From contig CP136491.1 of NCBI GenBank assembly GCA_032768795.1, positions 1,922,001 through 1,986,000 on the forward strand: DNA of 64,000 bases, written 5' to 3'. Made by a program: the position numbers and the translations under genes. Every line of letters starts with the position of its first letter. Positions within the stretch are counted from its first letter, which is position 1. Positions 20,221 through 31,318 of the stretch are shown piece by piece. A model generated the notes under the pieces. It did not search any database. It was given only the letters and a program-made list of their open reading frames with translations, and was not told the origin of the DNA. The DNA is from Tremella fuciformis. Its lineage: Eukaryota; Basidiomycota; Tremellomycetes; Tremellales; Tremellaceae.

Positions 20221-21324
20221 ATGCTCACTATCCCTACCCATGTTTCCATTTGCGAGCGGGAGTTTGGCATCCTCAACGAAGCAGCACAGAAGCAGCTTGT
20301 TGAAGACATAATCAGACCGTCTTTGTCCTTGCTTTCGACCGAGGACACCTTGTCGTTTCATCTCGAAGGCGGCTGGACCCAAGACAGACGAAATCGCATG
20401 TTCAGGCAGATCGAGCAATACGCGAATACCTTGTATGAGAAGCAGGACGCCCGACTCCTTCCTCGCGAGGACGTCACCGTGCATCGCACGCAGCCTGCCC
20501 TGATACATGCCAATCAACGGGAGGCTTTTGGCCGGCCAGCTATCTCCAAATACCGCCTGAGGGTGAATATCTATGGCGAAATCGAGTCCCCGATCGGGAT
20601 CCGGTCTGGGACAGTGCAAGCTTTCGATGACATGAAGGCCCTCAGTCGCATGAACGCCGGAGCCTTGACCAGAGACCACCACGGTTCTGTGGAAGTCGAC
20701 TTCAAGAAGGAGGACAAGACACTTCGTCTGGAGTATTTGACGACGGACAAGGTCACCAGTGTCCCTGCACTTGGCTACAATGGCCATTTTGACCTGTCTG
20801 AATCCTCGTCTGAGGTAGGATTCACCGACAAGGCCTTGCGCGAGCGCGTGGCTCTTTCTCTGATGCAGGAAATTCTGACACCTGATCAGGATGGACTGCG
20901 GAATGATCTCAATCACTTGGCCACAATATACCGTGGAGAGGTCAATGCAAGCTCACCCATACCCCCAAATGAGGTCAATACAGTTAACGACCCCACTCTC
21001 CGCGAGGTGGTGAAGAGCATTGTCAAGTCCAATCATGCCATCTGGCCCACCCCGCCGCGCGCAAATCACAACGTCGACAACTCTATGCTCAGCCGCGTCG
21101 AGGGGCGCCTTCTTGAATTGTCCCAAAACAGCCATAAGATGATCGTCCAGTCTGACCCCCGCGACGGAATCGAATCACTGGACTTGCGCGTGGAGACTGA
21201 TCCTGCGCAGCTATGCGAGCCGGTGCATATGACGCGTGATGTCGACGACACCGCGTTTGGGGACAGTATCGATAGTATCTCTGTCACGATTGAAGTTATT
21301 CCGGACCCGGACCCCGGCCTGTAG
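20221..21324 (+). CDS. Orphan family protein, copy B
   Basis: 367 aa in one open frame; paralogue of the gene at 4538-5785 with the same motif order: LVEDII.P, MFRQIEQ, RLEYLTTDKVT, a helical RVALSLMQEIL block and SHKMIVQSDPRDGIE, then VTIEVIP at the end. It has a shorter N-terminus than copy A and lacks A's Pro/Ser-rich leader. Identity is low by eye (perhaps 25-35%), so the duplication is old or the family evolves fast. Its start codon is 28 bp downstream of an LTR end, so its native upstream sequence has been replaced by retrotransposon DNA. A start within a lost upstream exon is possible. Function unknown. Confidence 0.65.
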   Translation: MLTIPTHVSICEREFGILNEAAQKQLVEDIIRPSLSLLSTEDTLSFHLEGGWTQDRRNRMFRQIEQYANTLYEKQDARLLPREDVTVHRTQPALIHANQREAFGRPAISKYRLRVNIYGEIESPIGIRSGTVQAFDDMKALSRMNAGALTRDHHGSVEVDFKKEDKTLRLEYLTTDKVTSVPALGYNGHFDLSESSSEVGFTDKALRERVALSLMQEILTPDQDGLRNDLNHLATIYRGEVNASSPIPPNEVNTVNDPTLREVVKSIVKSNHAIWPTPPRANHNVDNSMLSRVEGRLLELSQNSHKMIVQSDPRDGIESLDLRVETDPAQLCEPVHMTRDVDDTAFGDSIDSISVTIEVIPDPDPGL

Positions 21325-21704
21325 CAGACGGCATTGTGATTCTCTTCGTCAAGCCCTGTAAAGGTCATGTTATCTACCGCTGGATATCTGTTTAATTTCG
21401 TACACATTTGCACTTTGTCTCTTAATCGTACCAGGATCCACTCACAATGTCAGCCAGAGCGAATCGGCAGGCTGCGCACGAGCCGCAGCCTCTGAGCATC
21501 AGGAGCGTAAAGAGACTATCGCGACCCGTCAGACTAGTCAAAGATCTGGTTCTTCTAGGCTTGATGCCCGACCCGTCTCGTATTGTCGTGTACGATGAAC
21601 CCGCGCTCTCCTCTTTTACGGATGAAGATATGCCATGCACAGATGTCCAAAATGAGCTGACTGTATGGTCGGGACGTGTAACTCTACGAAACTCCACCCT
21701 CCGC

Positions 21705-24276
21705 CTAGTAGCCTGAACGTGAGCTCGTGATTCACAGACTCGAGTGCGCACTCACTCCTGCCGAACATGGTCCAGCTCTTGGCCTTCTGTCCACACTGGA
21801 TGCACTTCTGGTTCTCGCCGTCCGGGAAGGGCCCGAATCGCTCCTGGTCGAACGGAATGCACAGAGATTTGGCACCTGCCGAAGGAGCCTTGGCGTCCTC
21901 AGCAACGCCCTTGTTCGCCCTGCATGTCAGCTGCTGCGTGCCACAGCTGAACTTGACCACTCACTGGCTCTTCGACCTCTCCTTGATCTTGTCCTCGCAC
22001 TCCTCAATCTCACACCACGGAACGACGAGAGCGCATTTGGCATCGAGGCTCGGGACAAACTGGTCCCACTCTGTGCACGTCTTGACGTGCTTGTCAAAAG
22101 TAGTCTGTGCCCGCAAGAGCATATCCTTTTGAATCTGGTCCAGGTATTTGCTGATGGTCGTGGCGATGTCGGTGAGGGGAATGGACTCCTTGTGGTTGTC
22201 ATATCGACGCACAAGCAAAGTCGAGTCACTCGCAATATCTCTGGGACCAAGCTCGAGCCGGATAGGCACCCCGCGCATCTCCCAGTCATTGAACTTCCAC
22301 CCAGGCGTGTAGCCTTCCCTCAAATCTGCCTTGGCCCGGATGCCACCCGCCTGCAGAGTCTTTTGCAGCTTGTGGCACGCGTCGTAGATGGTGTCGTTCT
22401 TGCCTGCCTGTTTCGACAGACCGACGGGCACGATGACGACCTGTTGAAGGGCCACTCGAGGGGGAAGTACCAAACCTTGGTCGTCTCCATGTACCATTAC
22501 CATGACACCGAGAGTACGTGTCGACAGACCCCACGAGTTCTGGTAAACGTAAACCGGGTCGGTAATGTTCTTGTCCGGAGACTCGACCGTGATACCGAAC
22601 ATTTTGGAGAAGTTCTGGCCCAGATGGTGTGATGTACCACCCTGAATACCGCGTCCTGTAGTCGGGATGAAGCCCTCAACAGTCGTCGTGTAATCACCAC
22701 CGGCAAATTTCTCCTTCTCGGACTTCTTTCCAGGGATGACAGGGACAGCAAGGAGATCGGTATAGACTTTCTTGTAGAGTTCGAGAATATCAAGGACCTC
22801 CTCCTCGGCCTCCTGCCTGTCCAAGAAAGCGGTGTGACCTTCCTGCCACAAGAATTCTCGAGTTCGCAGGAATGGCTGAGGGTTTTTGAATTCCCATCGC
22901 ACAACGGAATTCCACTGGTTGAGCTTCAAGGGCAGGTCACGGTGAGAGTGGATCCATTTTGCGTAGTCTATAGATCAGCACAGCAGGTCCTCGCTGGTTG
23001 GAGTCGCATACAAGGGTACATGACGGTTTCTGAGGTTGGGCGGATAGCGATGTGCTCTTCGAGATCAGATTCTCCGCTGCTGTTCAGTACTGGAAGACTT
23101 GAGAAGCATCCCGACTCACGCCTTGGTTACCCAAGCGACTTCAGGCGCGAATCCCTCGATGTGGTCCTTCTCCTTCTCCAATGTTGACCTCGAAACGAAC
23201 ATCGGGAAGTAGCAGTCTTCTACACCCAGCTTCTTGATCTCGGCATCGAACCAGTCTACGGGTCAGCGAGAATCCAGAACAGGGTACCCGTTCTTCTTGT
23301 GCATCTGACTCACTTGTGATCTCCTGCCAGATCGAGTACGACCAAGGACGAAGAATGTAACAGCCAGAGACGTTGTAATATTCCAGCATCTCGCCCTTGA
23401 TCAGGACCTGACCGTTAGCCGTATACCCGGACGACGAAAACGACGAGGTCGAGACGCACGTCGGTGTACCATCCGGGGAAGTTCTCGTCCTTCTTATACT
23501 GAATGGCCATCTCGTAGAGTCCGTCGTCCTTCTTCACCGGGGCGTTGGGGAGTGCCGCAGGCTTCTCCTTGTCCTCAACCTTCTTTGTCCTGCAGATCAG
23601 AACAGAAACACGAAGGGGAGTCCTGGTCCGACGCACGGAATTTTCGGCTCAGCGGCACTGGCAACGGCAGCCGCAAAGTCGAGCACCTTGACTTCCTGGC
23701 CATTCTTCCCAAGACCTTCGATCCACAATTTCAAGTCCTTGCCCTTTACGAAGACGGTGGTCGAGCTCTTGCTGAGATGCACCGCGTACTCTTCTTCGGA
23801 ACTTGCCAAGCTCGAGTCAAGGACGAAGATGACATTCTCAGGTGAAGGCGAGGAGATAGAGAGAACCGAGACATCGTCCGCGCTCTCAGCTGAGGGAAGG
23901 ACCTCTTTGACCAAGTCAAGCGAGGCCAGGCGAAGCTCTTTGAGCTGAAGCTGCGTTGCCAGGGCGGACGAAGGGGTGGACGAAGACTCGGCAGCGACGA
24001 GAAGGACAGGAGTGGGGGTAGCGGTCTTTGAGGTCCTGGGCTTGAAGAGCAGCTGCAAGTCAATTGCCGTCCGAGCGCGTTGATCAAAGGAATGTCACTG
24101 ATGTCGACTCGACTCACAGTCTTGGTCAATGCAACACCTCCCTTGCCAGCCTTTTCCAGCTCTGTCTTCCATTCTGCACCGCCTTTTACAGGGGCATGTT
24201 CGATGACATCCGAGTGGGAGATGGACAGCTTCTGCAATCGACCAACGATTTCGGAGTCCGTGACACCGGTGGTCAT
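21705..24276 (-). CDS. Prolyl-tRNA synthetase, cytosolic (eukaryote/archaeal type)
   Basis: Charges tRNA(Pro) in the cytosol; 725 aa. Nine exons: 24118-24276, 23637-24052, 23460-23589, 23314-23407, 23120-23255, 23012-23079, 21965-22967, 21756-21919 and 21705-21712; all introns are 40-65 nt with GT-AG ends. The N-terminal part (about residues 55-190) is a YbaK/ProX-like domain ([37 protein letters not shown]), as in fungal enzymes, related to editing deacylases. The class II core follows: [29 protein letters not shown], motif 2 [32 protein letters not shown] and motif 3 [13 protein letters not shown]. The C-terminal zinc domain ends [18 protein letters not shown]; the last two residues come from an 8-nt exon that restores the canonical GRSY end. 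It is divergent from the beta'-COP gene. Confidence 0.95.
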
Positions 24277-24721
24277 GTTGGCGGTGGCAAGTCTGAGTGC
24301 GCTTATATACAAGCGTTCCGGTTTGACGAGCGTATGAGAGAGGTGGAAGAGCTTTCTGTATGCCAGGGAGCTCTTCAGCATGTACGAGCACACGAGGCTA
24401 AGTGTGTCGAGTCGAATACGAATAGAGATCTCAATGTCAGATATCTCCTCGCTGCCTGTCGACTTTTGGTCTGCTTCAAGTTGAAGCAACGTTATCAATC
24501 AGTCGCGTGGTTCTGGGTGAAGAAATCTCCACGTCATGCATTCCTACAACGCTGCCACGCCCTCCGCGTCCACCGTGCATTCACCTTCACAGTTAGTCTT
24601 GACACTCGTCTACCATTGCTCTCTTTGCATTGCGCTCGTACGGCAGGGCCGCTCACGGGGACTTGCTACAGGCGCGTCGGACCATATAGGCATATTGTTG
24701 GCCGGAGGAAGTGCAGACAAC
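24277..24721. promoter_or_regulatory. Divergent promoter region, prolyl-tRNA synthetase / beta'-COP
   Basis: 445 bp between the two start codons. It must hold both promoters. No specific site is recognised. Confidence 0.45.
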
Positions 24722-27700
24722 ATGGTGAGTCTCCGACCTCTTTCCTCTCGGGCGCATCCATGGTCTATGCGCTCTGGCAACTCGACGAGAGCGCGTCACT
24801 ACAGACGAGAGCTGACGAGCAGCCGATGCTTCTGGATGTTCAGGTGATTCATTCGACTTTGCCTCCTTGTGGAAGCTGACGAAGGCAGAGAAAGCTTCTT
24901 GCGCGTTCGGATCGAGTGAAGAGCGTCGACTTTCACCCGACCGAGCCACACGTCATCTGCGGTTTATAGTATGTCACTGGTCGTCCAATTGAGATGGGCT
25001 AACGGACAAGCAATGGTCAGGTGAAGATCTGGAACTATGAGTCACAGACAGATCTCAAGACGTTCGAAGTAACGGATGTGCCAGTGCGGTGTGTGCGGTA
25101 CATCGCCCGAAAGAACTGGGTCAGCTTTCTTCGCTCTGTTGGGGCAAGCTCACCCCTAGTTTGTCTCTGGTTCGGACGACTTCCAACTACGCGTCTACAA
25201 CATTTCCACCGGCGAGAAGATCACCTCATTCGAAGCACACCCCGACTACATCCGATGTCTCACTGTTCATCCCACGCTCAGCCTGGTCTTGACTGGCAGT
25301 GACGACATGACGGTGAAATGCTGGGACTGGGATAAGGGATGGAGATGTGTCCAGATCTTCGAGGGACACACACACTACATCATGGCTTTGGCTATCAACC
25401 CGAAAGATCCGCAAACGTTCGCCTCAGCGTGTCTGGATCACACCGTCAAGGTGTGGTCTCTTGGAAGTCCGGTACCCAATTTCAGCTTGGACGCGCACGA
25501 GAAAGGCGTCAACTACGTGGACTACTATCACGGAGGCGACCGGCCGTATTTGGTCACCACTGGTGATGATAGGTAAGATATTTTAATGTATCGACAGCCG
25601 ATGGCTTATTGCAGACTGGTCAAGATTTGGGATTACCATTCGAAATCCTGCATACAGACCCTTGAGTCGCACACTGCGAATGTCTCTTTCGCCATCTTCC
25701 ACCCGTCTTTGCCCATTATTCTTTCAGGCTCAGAGGATGGGACGATCAAGATCTGGCATTCGTCGACATATCGTCTTGAAAACACCTTGAATTACGGTCT
25801 TGAGCGAGCCTGGTGTGTTGCCTACCGCAAGAGCGGCAACGACGTTGCGGTTGGGTTCGATGAAGGTGCTGTCGTGGTCAAGGTGAGCAGGCGTGCGACT
25901 CGATGGGCAGCCGTTGACTCTTTAGCTCGGACGGGATGAGCCATCCGTTTCCATGGACACGTCCGGCAAGATCGTCTACGCCAAGAACACGGAAATTCTC
26001 ACTGCCAACGTATCGAATGTAGGAGCCGACGGTACGCTGAGCTTGCAACGTCGGGGCGCAAAAGGCTGATCATGCAGGCGAGACAGTAGAAGACGGACAA
26101 AGACTCGCCGTACCCCTACGAGATCTCGGCACCACCGAAGTGTACCCCCAGTCCTTGCAGCACTCTCCAAACGGCCGTTTCGTTACAGTCTGCGGCGATG
26201 GCGAATACATCATCTACACCGCGCTGGCGTGGAGAAACAAGGCGTTTGGTCAGGGTACCTCTTTCGCCTGGGCCGGCGACTCCAACACGTATGCAGTACA
26301 GGAGGGCAAGTCGAAGATCCGGGTGTACCGCAACTTCAAAGAACGACCAAACTTCATCAAGTCTTCCGGTACATGGGCGGTAGAGGGCGTACATGGTGGA
26401 ACACTGCTTGCCGCACGTGGCAACGGCTTTGTCATGTTTTGGGACTGGGAGACCGGAGCTGTCGTCCGACGGATCGAGGTCGATGCCACATCAGTGAGCT
26501 GGAGCAGTGGAGGCGGCCTGGTCGCCATCACCAGCGAGGACACCTTCTACGTTTTGCGCTTTGACCGGGATGCGTATACCGCCAAGGTGGACAGTGGGGA
26601 GACGATTGGTGACGAGGGCGTTGAAGAGGCTTTCGAGCTCGTCGCCGAGGTGTCAGAGGCGTGAGTTGCCAAACAAAGTATGCGCCTCCGCTGACAACCT
26701 AGTGTCAAGACCAGCAAATGGGTTGGCGACTGCTTCATCTACACCAACTCGACAAATCGCTTGAGCTACCTCATAGGCGACCAGAGTCATGTGATCAACC
26801 ACTTCGACCAGTTCGTGCCGCCCTTGACGCAAGTATCTTGGCTGACGTGCAGGGGCATCTATCTTCTGGGCTATCTGCCGGCACACAACCGCGTCTACGT
26901 CGCTGACAAGGATATGGGAGTATACTCATATGCTCTGTCATTGACGGTCGTGGAATATCAGACGGCCATCTTGCGAGGCGACATGGAGGCGGCCGAAGCC
27001 ATCCTGCCAACCATACCGAACGACCAGAGAAACAGAATAGCCCGATTCCTTGAGGCCCAGGGTGAGTGTTTGCGATATTCTCGTCGTCCGGTGCATGAGC
27101 TGACGAGGTAGACCTAAAGGAACTGGCTTTGAGCGTGTCGACCGACCCAGACCACCGATTTGACCTCGCCATTGGTTTGAACGATCTCGAGACTGCGCTC
27201 ACACTCGTCCGTGCTGCTCCGGAAGCCGGGTCTCAGGCAAAATGGAAGATTGTTGGCGACAAGGCACTACAAGCTTGGCAGATGGATCTCGCCCAGGAAG
27301 CCTACACCAAAGCCGCCGATCTACCTGCCCTTCTCCTTCTGTACACCTCCTTGTCCGACCGGGCCGGCATACAGTCTCTCGCGGAGCTCGCTGTCAGCAA
27401 AGGGGCGAACAACATCGCATTTGCCGCATACCTCCAGCTCGGCGACTCGCAAGCATGTGTCGATCTCCTCGCAAAGACTGGCCGATTACCCGAGGCCGCC
27501 CTGTTTGCACGGACGTACAAGTCCGATGCAATGACTCCTGTCGTGAAGAGCTGGAAAGCTGAATTGGAGGAAGGAGGCAAGGGGAAACTCGCTGCGACTA
27601 TCGCCGATCCGAGTGAGGACACCGTTCTGTTTGAGAGCGAGTCAGGAGTTCCGGACGGCGAGGGCAGCGGCGTGATGGTAGAGAAGCCTGAGAGCCCCGT

Positions 27701-27999
27701 AGATGAGAGCAAGGGTGTGGTTGAGGGGGTTGTTGAGAAGGTGACGGAGCCGGTTGCGGAGCTTGCAGAAAAGGTGAAGGAGCTGGCGGTTGGCAACGGA
27801 GACGGTGAGTTTCTATGGCCAGCCCCCCCCCCCCCCTCCTTTTTGGAAAGTGAGACGTGAGCTCACAGTATCAGCGGCAGAGCCTGAACCCGAGAGTGAA
27901 GCACCGGTGACTGAGCCCGAAGAACCACCAGCTGCGGCCGCACCGACACCGGCGACAGGTGGAGGAGGCGGGAAGAAAAAGGGCAACAAGAAGAAGTGA
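24722..27999 (+). CDS. SEC27: Coatomer subunit beta' (beta'-COP)
   Basis: WD-repeat subunit of the COPI outer coat that binds dilysine cargo; 921 aa. Exons 24722-24724, 24823-24843, 24889-24968, 25011-25119, 25160-25572, 25615-25882, 25926-26031, 26078-26660, 26703-27061, 27112-27804 and 27869-27999. The first coding exon is the ATG alone and the second only 21 nt (PMLLDVQ). Exon 3 begins RKLLARSDRVKSVDFHP, the family N-terminus. A first WD40 propeller (residues about 10-300) includes SGSDDFQLRVYN, TGSDDMTVKCWDWD and SGSEDGTIKIWH. The second propeller and the alpha-solenoid follow, with WVGDCFIYTNS, HFDQFVP and the LALSVSTDPDHRFDLAI junction. The tail is acidic and ends in a Gly/Lys-rich stretch. 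At the last acceptor, a choice 6 nt downstream (27875) is equally possible. Confidence 0.95.
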
Positions 28000-28141
28000 T
28001 CTTCTGATGACTTTTCCTCTTACGACCCGGATCATCTTGACGACACCTTTCACCCTCCGTACACAGACCGACTGGCATGCAAGGCATATCATTAGCGATG
28101 GGAGAGATTATGCATGATGACATGCTCGTGACCATGGCTGC
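28000..28141. other. Short convergent intergenic gap
   Basis: 142 bp between the stop codons of beta'-COP (+) and the dynein light chain (-). It holds both 3' UTRs; nothing else was seen. Confidence 0.5.
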
Positions 28142-28920
28142 CTATACGACTCGAAGTGCCCAGGCCACACAGACGAATATGATAGTATCGTTTGACCACA
28201 TCTCCTGGACCGCCACGTCTGTTTCTTCCCAATGACACGACATGTCTGCTCTGCCTCTCAGCGTCAATCGGCACGGAGGCGCGGCGACAGCTCACCTGCC
28301 TGCTTGACCTAGGTTCTCGGATAATGTACATGTGACAACATATTTCCAGCCTCTCGGCTCGATCTCCATCATACGAGCTTTGACCCTCTGCGCCTCAGCG
28401 ACAAATACAGGAAACCAGGGTGACCAGAACAGACCTCGGCGACCTCCTTAGAGTACGAGGCCATCTTTGCCTTGTCGGCGCTGTCCCACCGTGCGCCTTG
28501 AAGCGTTTTTGCGAGTGTCTGGGATCAGCGATGGTCAGACGAGAGACCGACAAGGCGGACAGATCTCATATACGGTCTCAGCTGGTCCTCGGGGTATCTG
28601 TTGTGAGTCACAGCTCTTCGCCCAGTATCAGGATACGAGGCTACCGAAGGGAAGTAGCGAGGTGGACTGACTTTTGACGCGGTGGCGAGGACGCAGAGGA
28701 GCGCGGTAGAGGTGGTGAGAGCGCCCCATTCAGCCTGGAGCTCGAAGCTGCACTGGCCATGTCGGGACTCTCCTGCTTGCTGGCCGCCCGCTCCTGCTCT
28801 CGCAGGTGGCTATAGTATGTTTGAGGGTCGTAGTAGGCGGAATGAGTGAGATGATTGAACACGATGGACGCTCGGTTCGCGCGTTTACCGACGACCAATT
28901 CACGCGTCCTTCTCGTCCAT
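28142..28920 (-). CDS. Tctex1-family dynein light chain
   Basis: Predicted 162-aa protein found only by joining six small exons: 28904-28920, 28672-28809, 28561-28597, 28435-28518, 28296-28393 and 28142-28256 (introns 38-94 nt; phases all consistent). The first 50 residues are low-complexity (Ser/Ala/Pro). The Tctex1 domain follows: YPEDQLRPYMRSTLAKTL, a charged helix (DKAKMASYSKEVAE), and the strands RGWKYVVTCTLSEN, CHWEETDVAVQEMWSND and TIIFVCVAWAL at the extreme C-terminus, which is the order of the DYNLT fold. Such light chains bind the dynein intermediate chain and cargo. Whether it is the main cytoplasmic Tctex1 or a TCTEX1D2-like form cannot be told. The donors of exons 3 and 4 (GTCCGC, GTCTGT) are weak, so these borders are less sure. 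Confidence 0.78.
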
Positions 28921-28941
28921 CTTGCCATTCACCTTCATCCC

Positions 28942-30246
28942 ATGTCCCGACATCCCTCACATCCCACTGCGGAGCCCTCGTCAGCAGCACATCAGCGCCA
29001 CCTCACCTTTCCCCCGTCCACCTACACGCACTCGAACCCGCATTCCGGCCTGCCGACTCCACCCTTGTCGAGCTCGACTTCGGCGCCCCCGGGGCTGGGC
29101 GACGACCCGTGGCAGCCTCTCGTGCATCCCCAGCCTGTGTTGCACCCTGCCTACGCCTCTGCAAAGCACGGCGCGATGGACGAGCAGAACCTGGCGAGCC
29201 TGAGCGGGTCGCTGCATAGTAGCTGGGGCAATCTGGGGGGCTCATGGCGCTCGTCCGGGCATCTCGTTGACGACCGCGATAAAGCGATCGTCGGGCTGCC
29301 TGTGTACCCGGAGATTGTCCCGCCTCTGGCGCTTGGCAATGGCCTAGGCAAGGGCAAAGGCAAGGAAGTGGACAGGGGTGCGAATGCTGCGGATATGGTT
29401 CTGACTATTGCCAAGGTCATGGAGAGCAGCAAAGGCAGAGACAAAGTCTTGGTCCGTCCTCAAACCGCACATGAACATATGCTGATTCGCAGAAAAGCGT
29501 GCAGTACTCGCTCAAGACGTATCTTTACCTACTCTCGCTTGTCGCCCGAGTGCGACCGCTCTCGCAGTACTTACAATCCAACTCGAAGAGGCTCCGGATA
29601 TCCGTGGCCGGCCTCTCTCTCACGCGAAAATGTCTCTTGCTCCTCAACCCCCTTCACCCTCTTGCGGCACTCATGTCGCCGGCGCCGACGTCTGCTCGCG
29701 AGATGCTCGAACATCTTATCGATCTCGTCGGGGCAATATCAGACGACGTGTTCTGTCTGTCGAAGCTGGGTATACTGGACAGGCGGAAAGGTCGCATTGC
29801 CGACAGATGGTCGAAGTGGGCCTCTCTTTCCATGCCTCAGTCGAAGTAATGTGGCTGACGTGAAGTCGCTTTTGGCTTCTGACAACTGTCATCGCCCTCT
29901 ACCGGCTTCATGTGAAGACCATCCCGCGAATACGAGCGGTCTCGAAGGAGAACGAGTCGTATGGAGACTCGCCGGATATCCTACGCGCGGAATGGACAAA
30001 CCGCAAATTGCTATCTGACCTGATCTTTGTTTGTAAGTGTGGTCAGCATGGCTCTATCGGGTTGTGCTGAGAAAAAAGCGTATGACGTTTTCGACTTGAG
30101 CTGGCTTCGGGAGCCCGTGCAGTGTCTGTCGGGTCTGACGGCAGCCCTGATCAGGTATGTCAGCCTAGGTAATCCCCCTCTTGAAGCTAATCTGTAGTAC
30201 CGGGAAATTGTATAACGAGAGCTGGTCATCCCTCGGCAAGGGATGA
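28942..30246 (+). CDS. PEX11: Peroxisome division factor Pex11
   Basis: Peroxisomal membrane protein that bends membrane during peroxisome proliferation; 374 aa in five exons: 28942-29451, 29493-29815, 29866-30032, 30079-30154 and 30198-30246. The Pex11 core starts at about residue 150: KVMESSKGRDKVLKSVQYSL, LKTYLYLLSLVARV, SLTRKCLLLLNPLHPL, LIDLVGAISDDVFCLSKLG, then RFWLLTTVIALYRLH (membrane helix) and the YDVFDLSWL block near the C-terminus. The N-terminal 100 residues are Pro/Ser-rich and not part of the family; the downstream in-frame ATG at 29176 is an alternative start. With the upstream ATG the gene begins only 21 bp from the divergent dynein light-chain start. The acceptor of exon 4 (AAAAAAG) is unusual; an alternative phase-0 pair exists. 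Confidence 0.88.
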
Positions 30247-30398
30247 AGGAGAGTAACAAGCTCAAAAATGCATCTCGCAATGAAACGGTCTCGAGTAAGG
30301 CCTGCGAGTCATACTCGGGCCGCCTCCTCGCTCCGTCACAGCGGCTGCAGCAAGGACCATACTCACTGGCCCCGACTGGCTCACGGCCTTGATTGATG
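30247..30398. other. Convergent intergenic gap
   Basis: 152 bp between the Pex11 stop and the first small minus-strand gene; nothing recognised. Confidence 0.4.
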
Positions 30399-30848
30399 CT
30401 ATGGACTTTCCTTGTTGTGACTGATGGTACATCTCGCAGAACCAGCGCCGCCATCGTCAGCCTTTCCCGCAACTTGAAGTTGCTCTGGCGTCAACCCGCG
30501 CTGCATTCTTGCGACACCCTCATCGGGATTCTCTAGACTCCGATGACCAATATACGGCCCGCTCGAGAGCTGTTTGGCGTCTGCAGCGCTGGTTCCGACT
30601 ACTAATACAGGCTCATCACCGCTGCAAGCCGGTCTGCTTGGCAGGTACGCTGTGGACTTTTCGTCGGAGCTTGGGGGATCGTTTCCCCACGTATCGACAC
30701 GAGGGGGATTGTCCAGCCGGGTGGCAATATCGACCAGTTGCGGCACGATTGTGGCCCGATCGGAAGTTTCATCAGTGCTCAACTCGAATAACTCCATGGA
30801 CTCGACGTTTAGCATCGCTGATTCTGTTTTGCCTTGTTCTGTGGGCAT
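30399..30848 (-). CDS. Small orphan protein 1 of the minus-strand array
   Basis: 149 codons in one frame, starting MPTEQGKTESAMLN; an internal ATG 11 codons later is possible. It is rich in Asp/Glu/Ser/Pro with no membrane segment and no recognised domain. It is the most downstream member of a head-to-tail run of about twelve small minus-strand genes. The acidic, Pro-rich N-terminal half (STDETSDRATIV, DNPPRVDTWGNDPPSSDE) is similar in character to its neighbours but lacks the dileucine and PPxY motifs. The last 20 residues may be intron. Assignment as a gene is tentative. Confidence 0.35.
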   Translation of the reverse strand: MPTEQGKTESAMLNVESMELFELSTDETSDRATIVPQLVDIATRLDNPPRVDTWGNDPPSSDEKSTAYLPSRPACSGDEPVLVVGTSAADAKQLSSGPYIGHRSLENPDEGVARMQRGLTPEQLQVAGKADDGGAGSARCTISHNKESP

Positions 30849-31318
30849 CGTTCAATGTACCTGACAATGTAATTCACAAATAAGATTATCAAGCTTCTTA
30901 CGGTCGCGGCGTGCGGAATATGCTTCTTTAGCTGTCAATCGGTGAAGCGAGTGACGCTGAAAGGATAGACACCTATTCTGGCCACTCATGCAGCTTCGAG
31001 TTTGTTGTCCTGGTCACGGTACAAAAGTAGGAGAAAGGGAATATGTCGATGTGCAATCACTCTTGCATTTAGATTCGGTGAAGCTGTGCAATCTTCACGC
31101 CTTACTCCTGCCGAGCCCAGAATATCGTTGAGGGTGATGTCGGTGACTCGAGGTAAAAGGCCACGAGCGATCGTGCGTCGTGGCATCTCTTGTTAGCCGA
31201 GTACCTGAGTGCGCCCGCACATATCAAGAAAACAGTGCATAGAAATCATCAGATGGCTTGTGGCAGCGATGGGAATATTGTCATAGGAAGAGCCGCTGTG
31301 CCATCTCATATCAGACCG
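30849..31318. other. Intergenic in the small-protein array
   Basis: 470 bp; short frames only, nothing recognised. Expected to hold the promoter of orphan protein 1. Confidence 0.4.

Noticed and set aside
20095..20916. 273-codon minus-strand ORF
   Set aside because: Antisense to orphan copy B; the plus frame is supported by its paralogue.
21447..21716. 89-codon plus-strand ORF after orphan copy B
   Set aside because: Overlaps the last exon of prolyl-tRNA synthetase on the other strand and shares no motif with the orphan family.
21727..22632. 301-codon plus-strand ORF
   Set aside because: Exact antisense of the catalytic exon of prolyl-tRNA synthetase, whose class II motifs are unmistakable on the minus strand.
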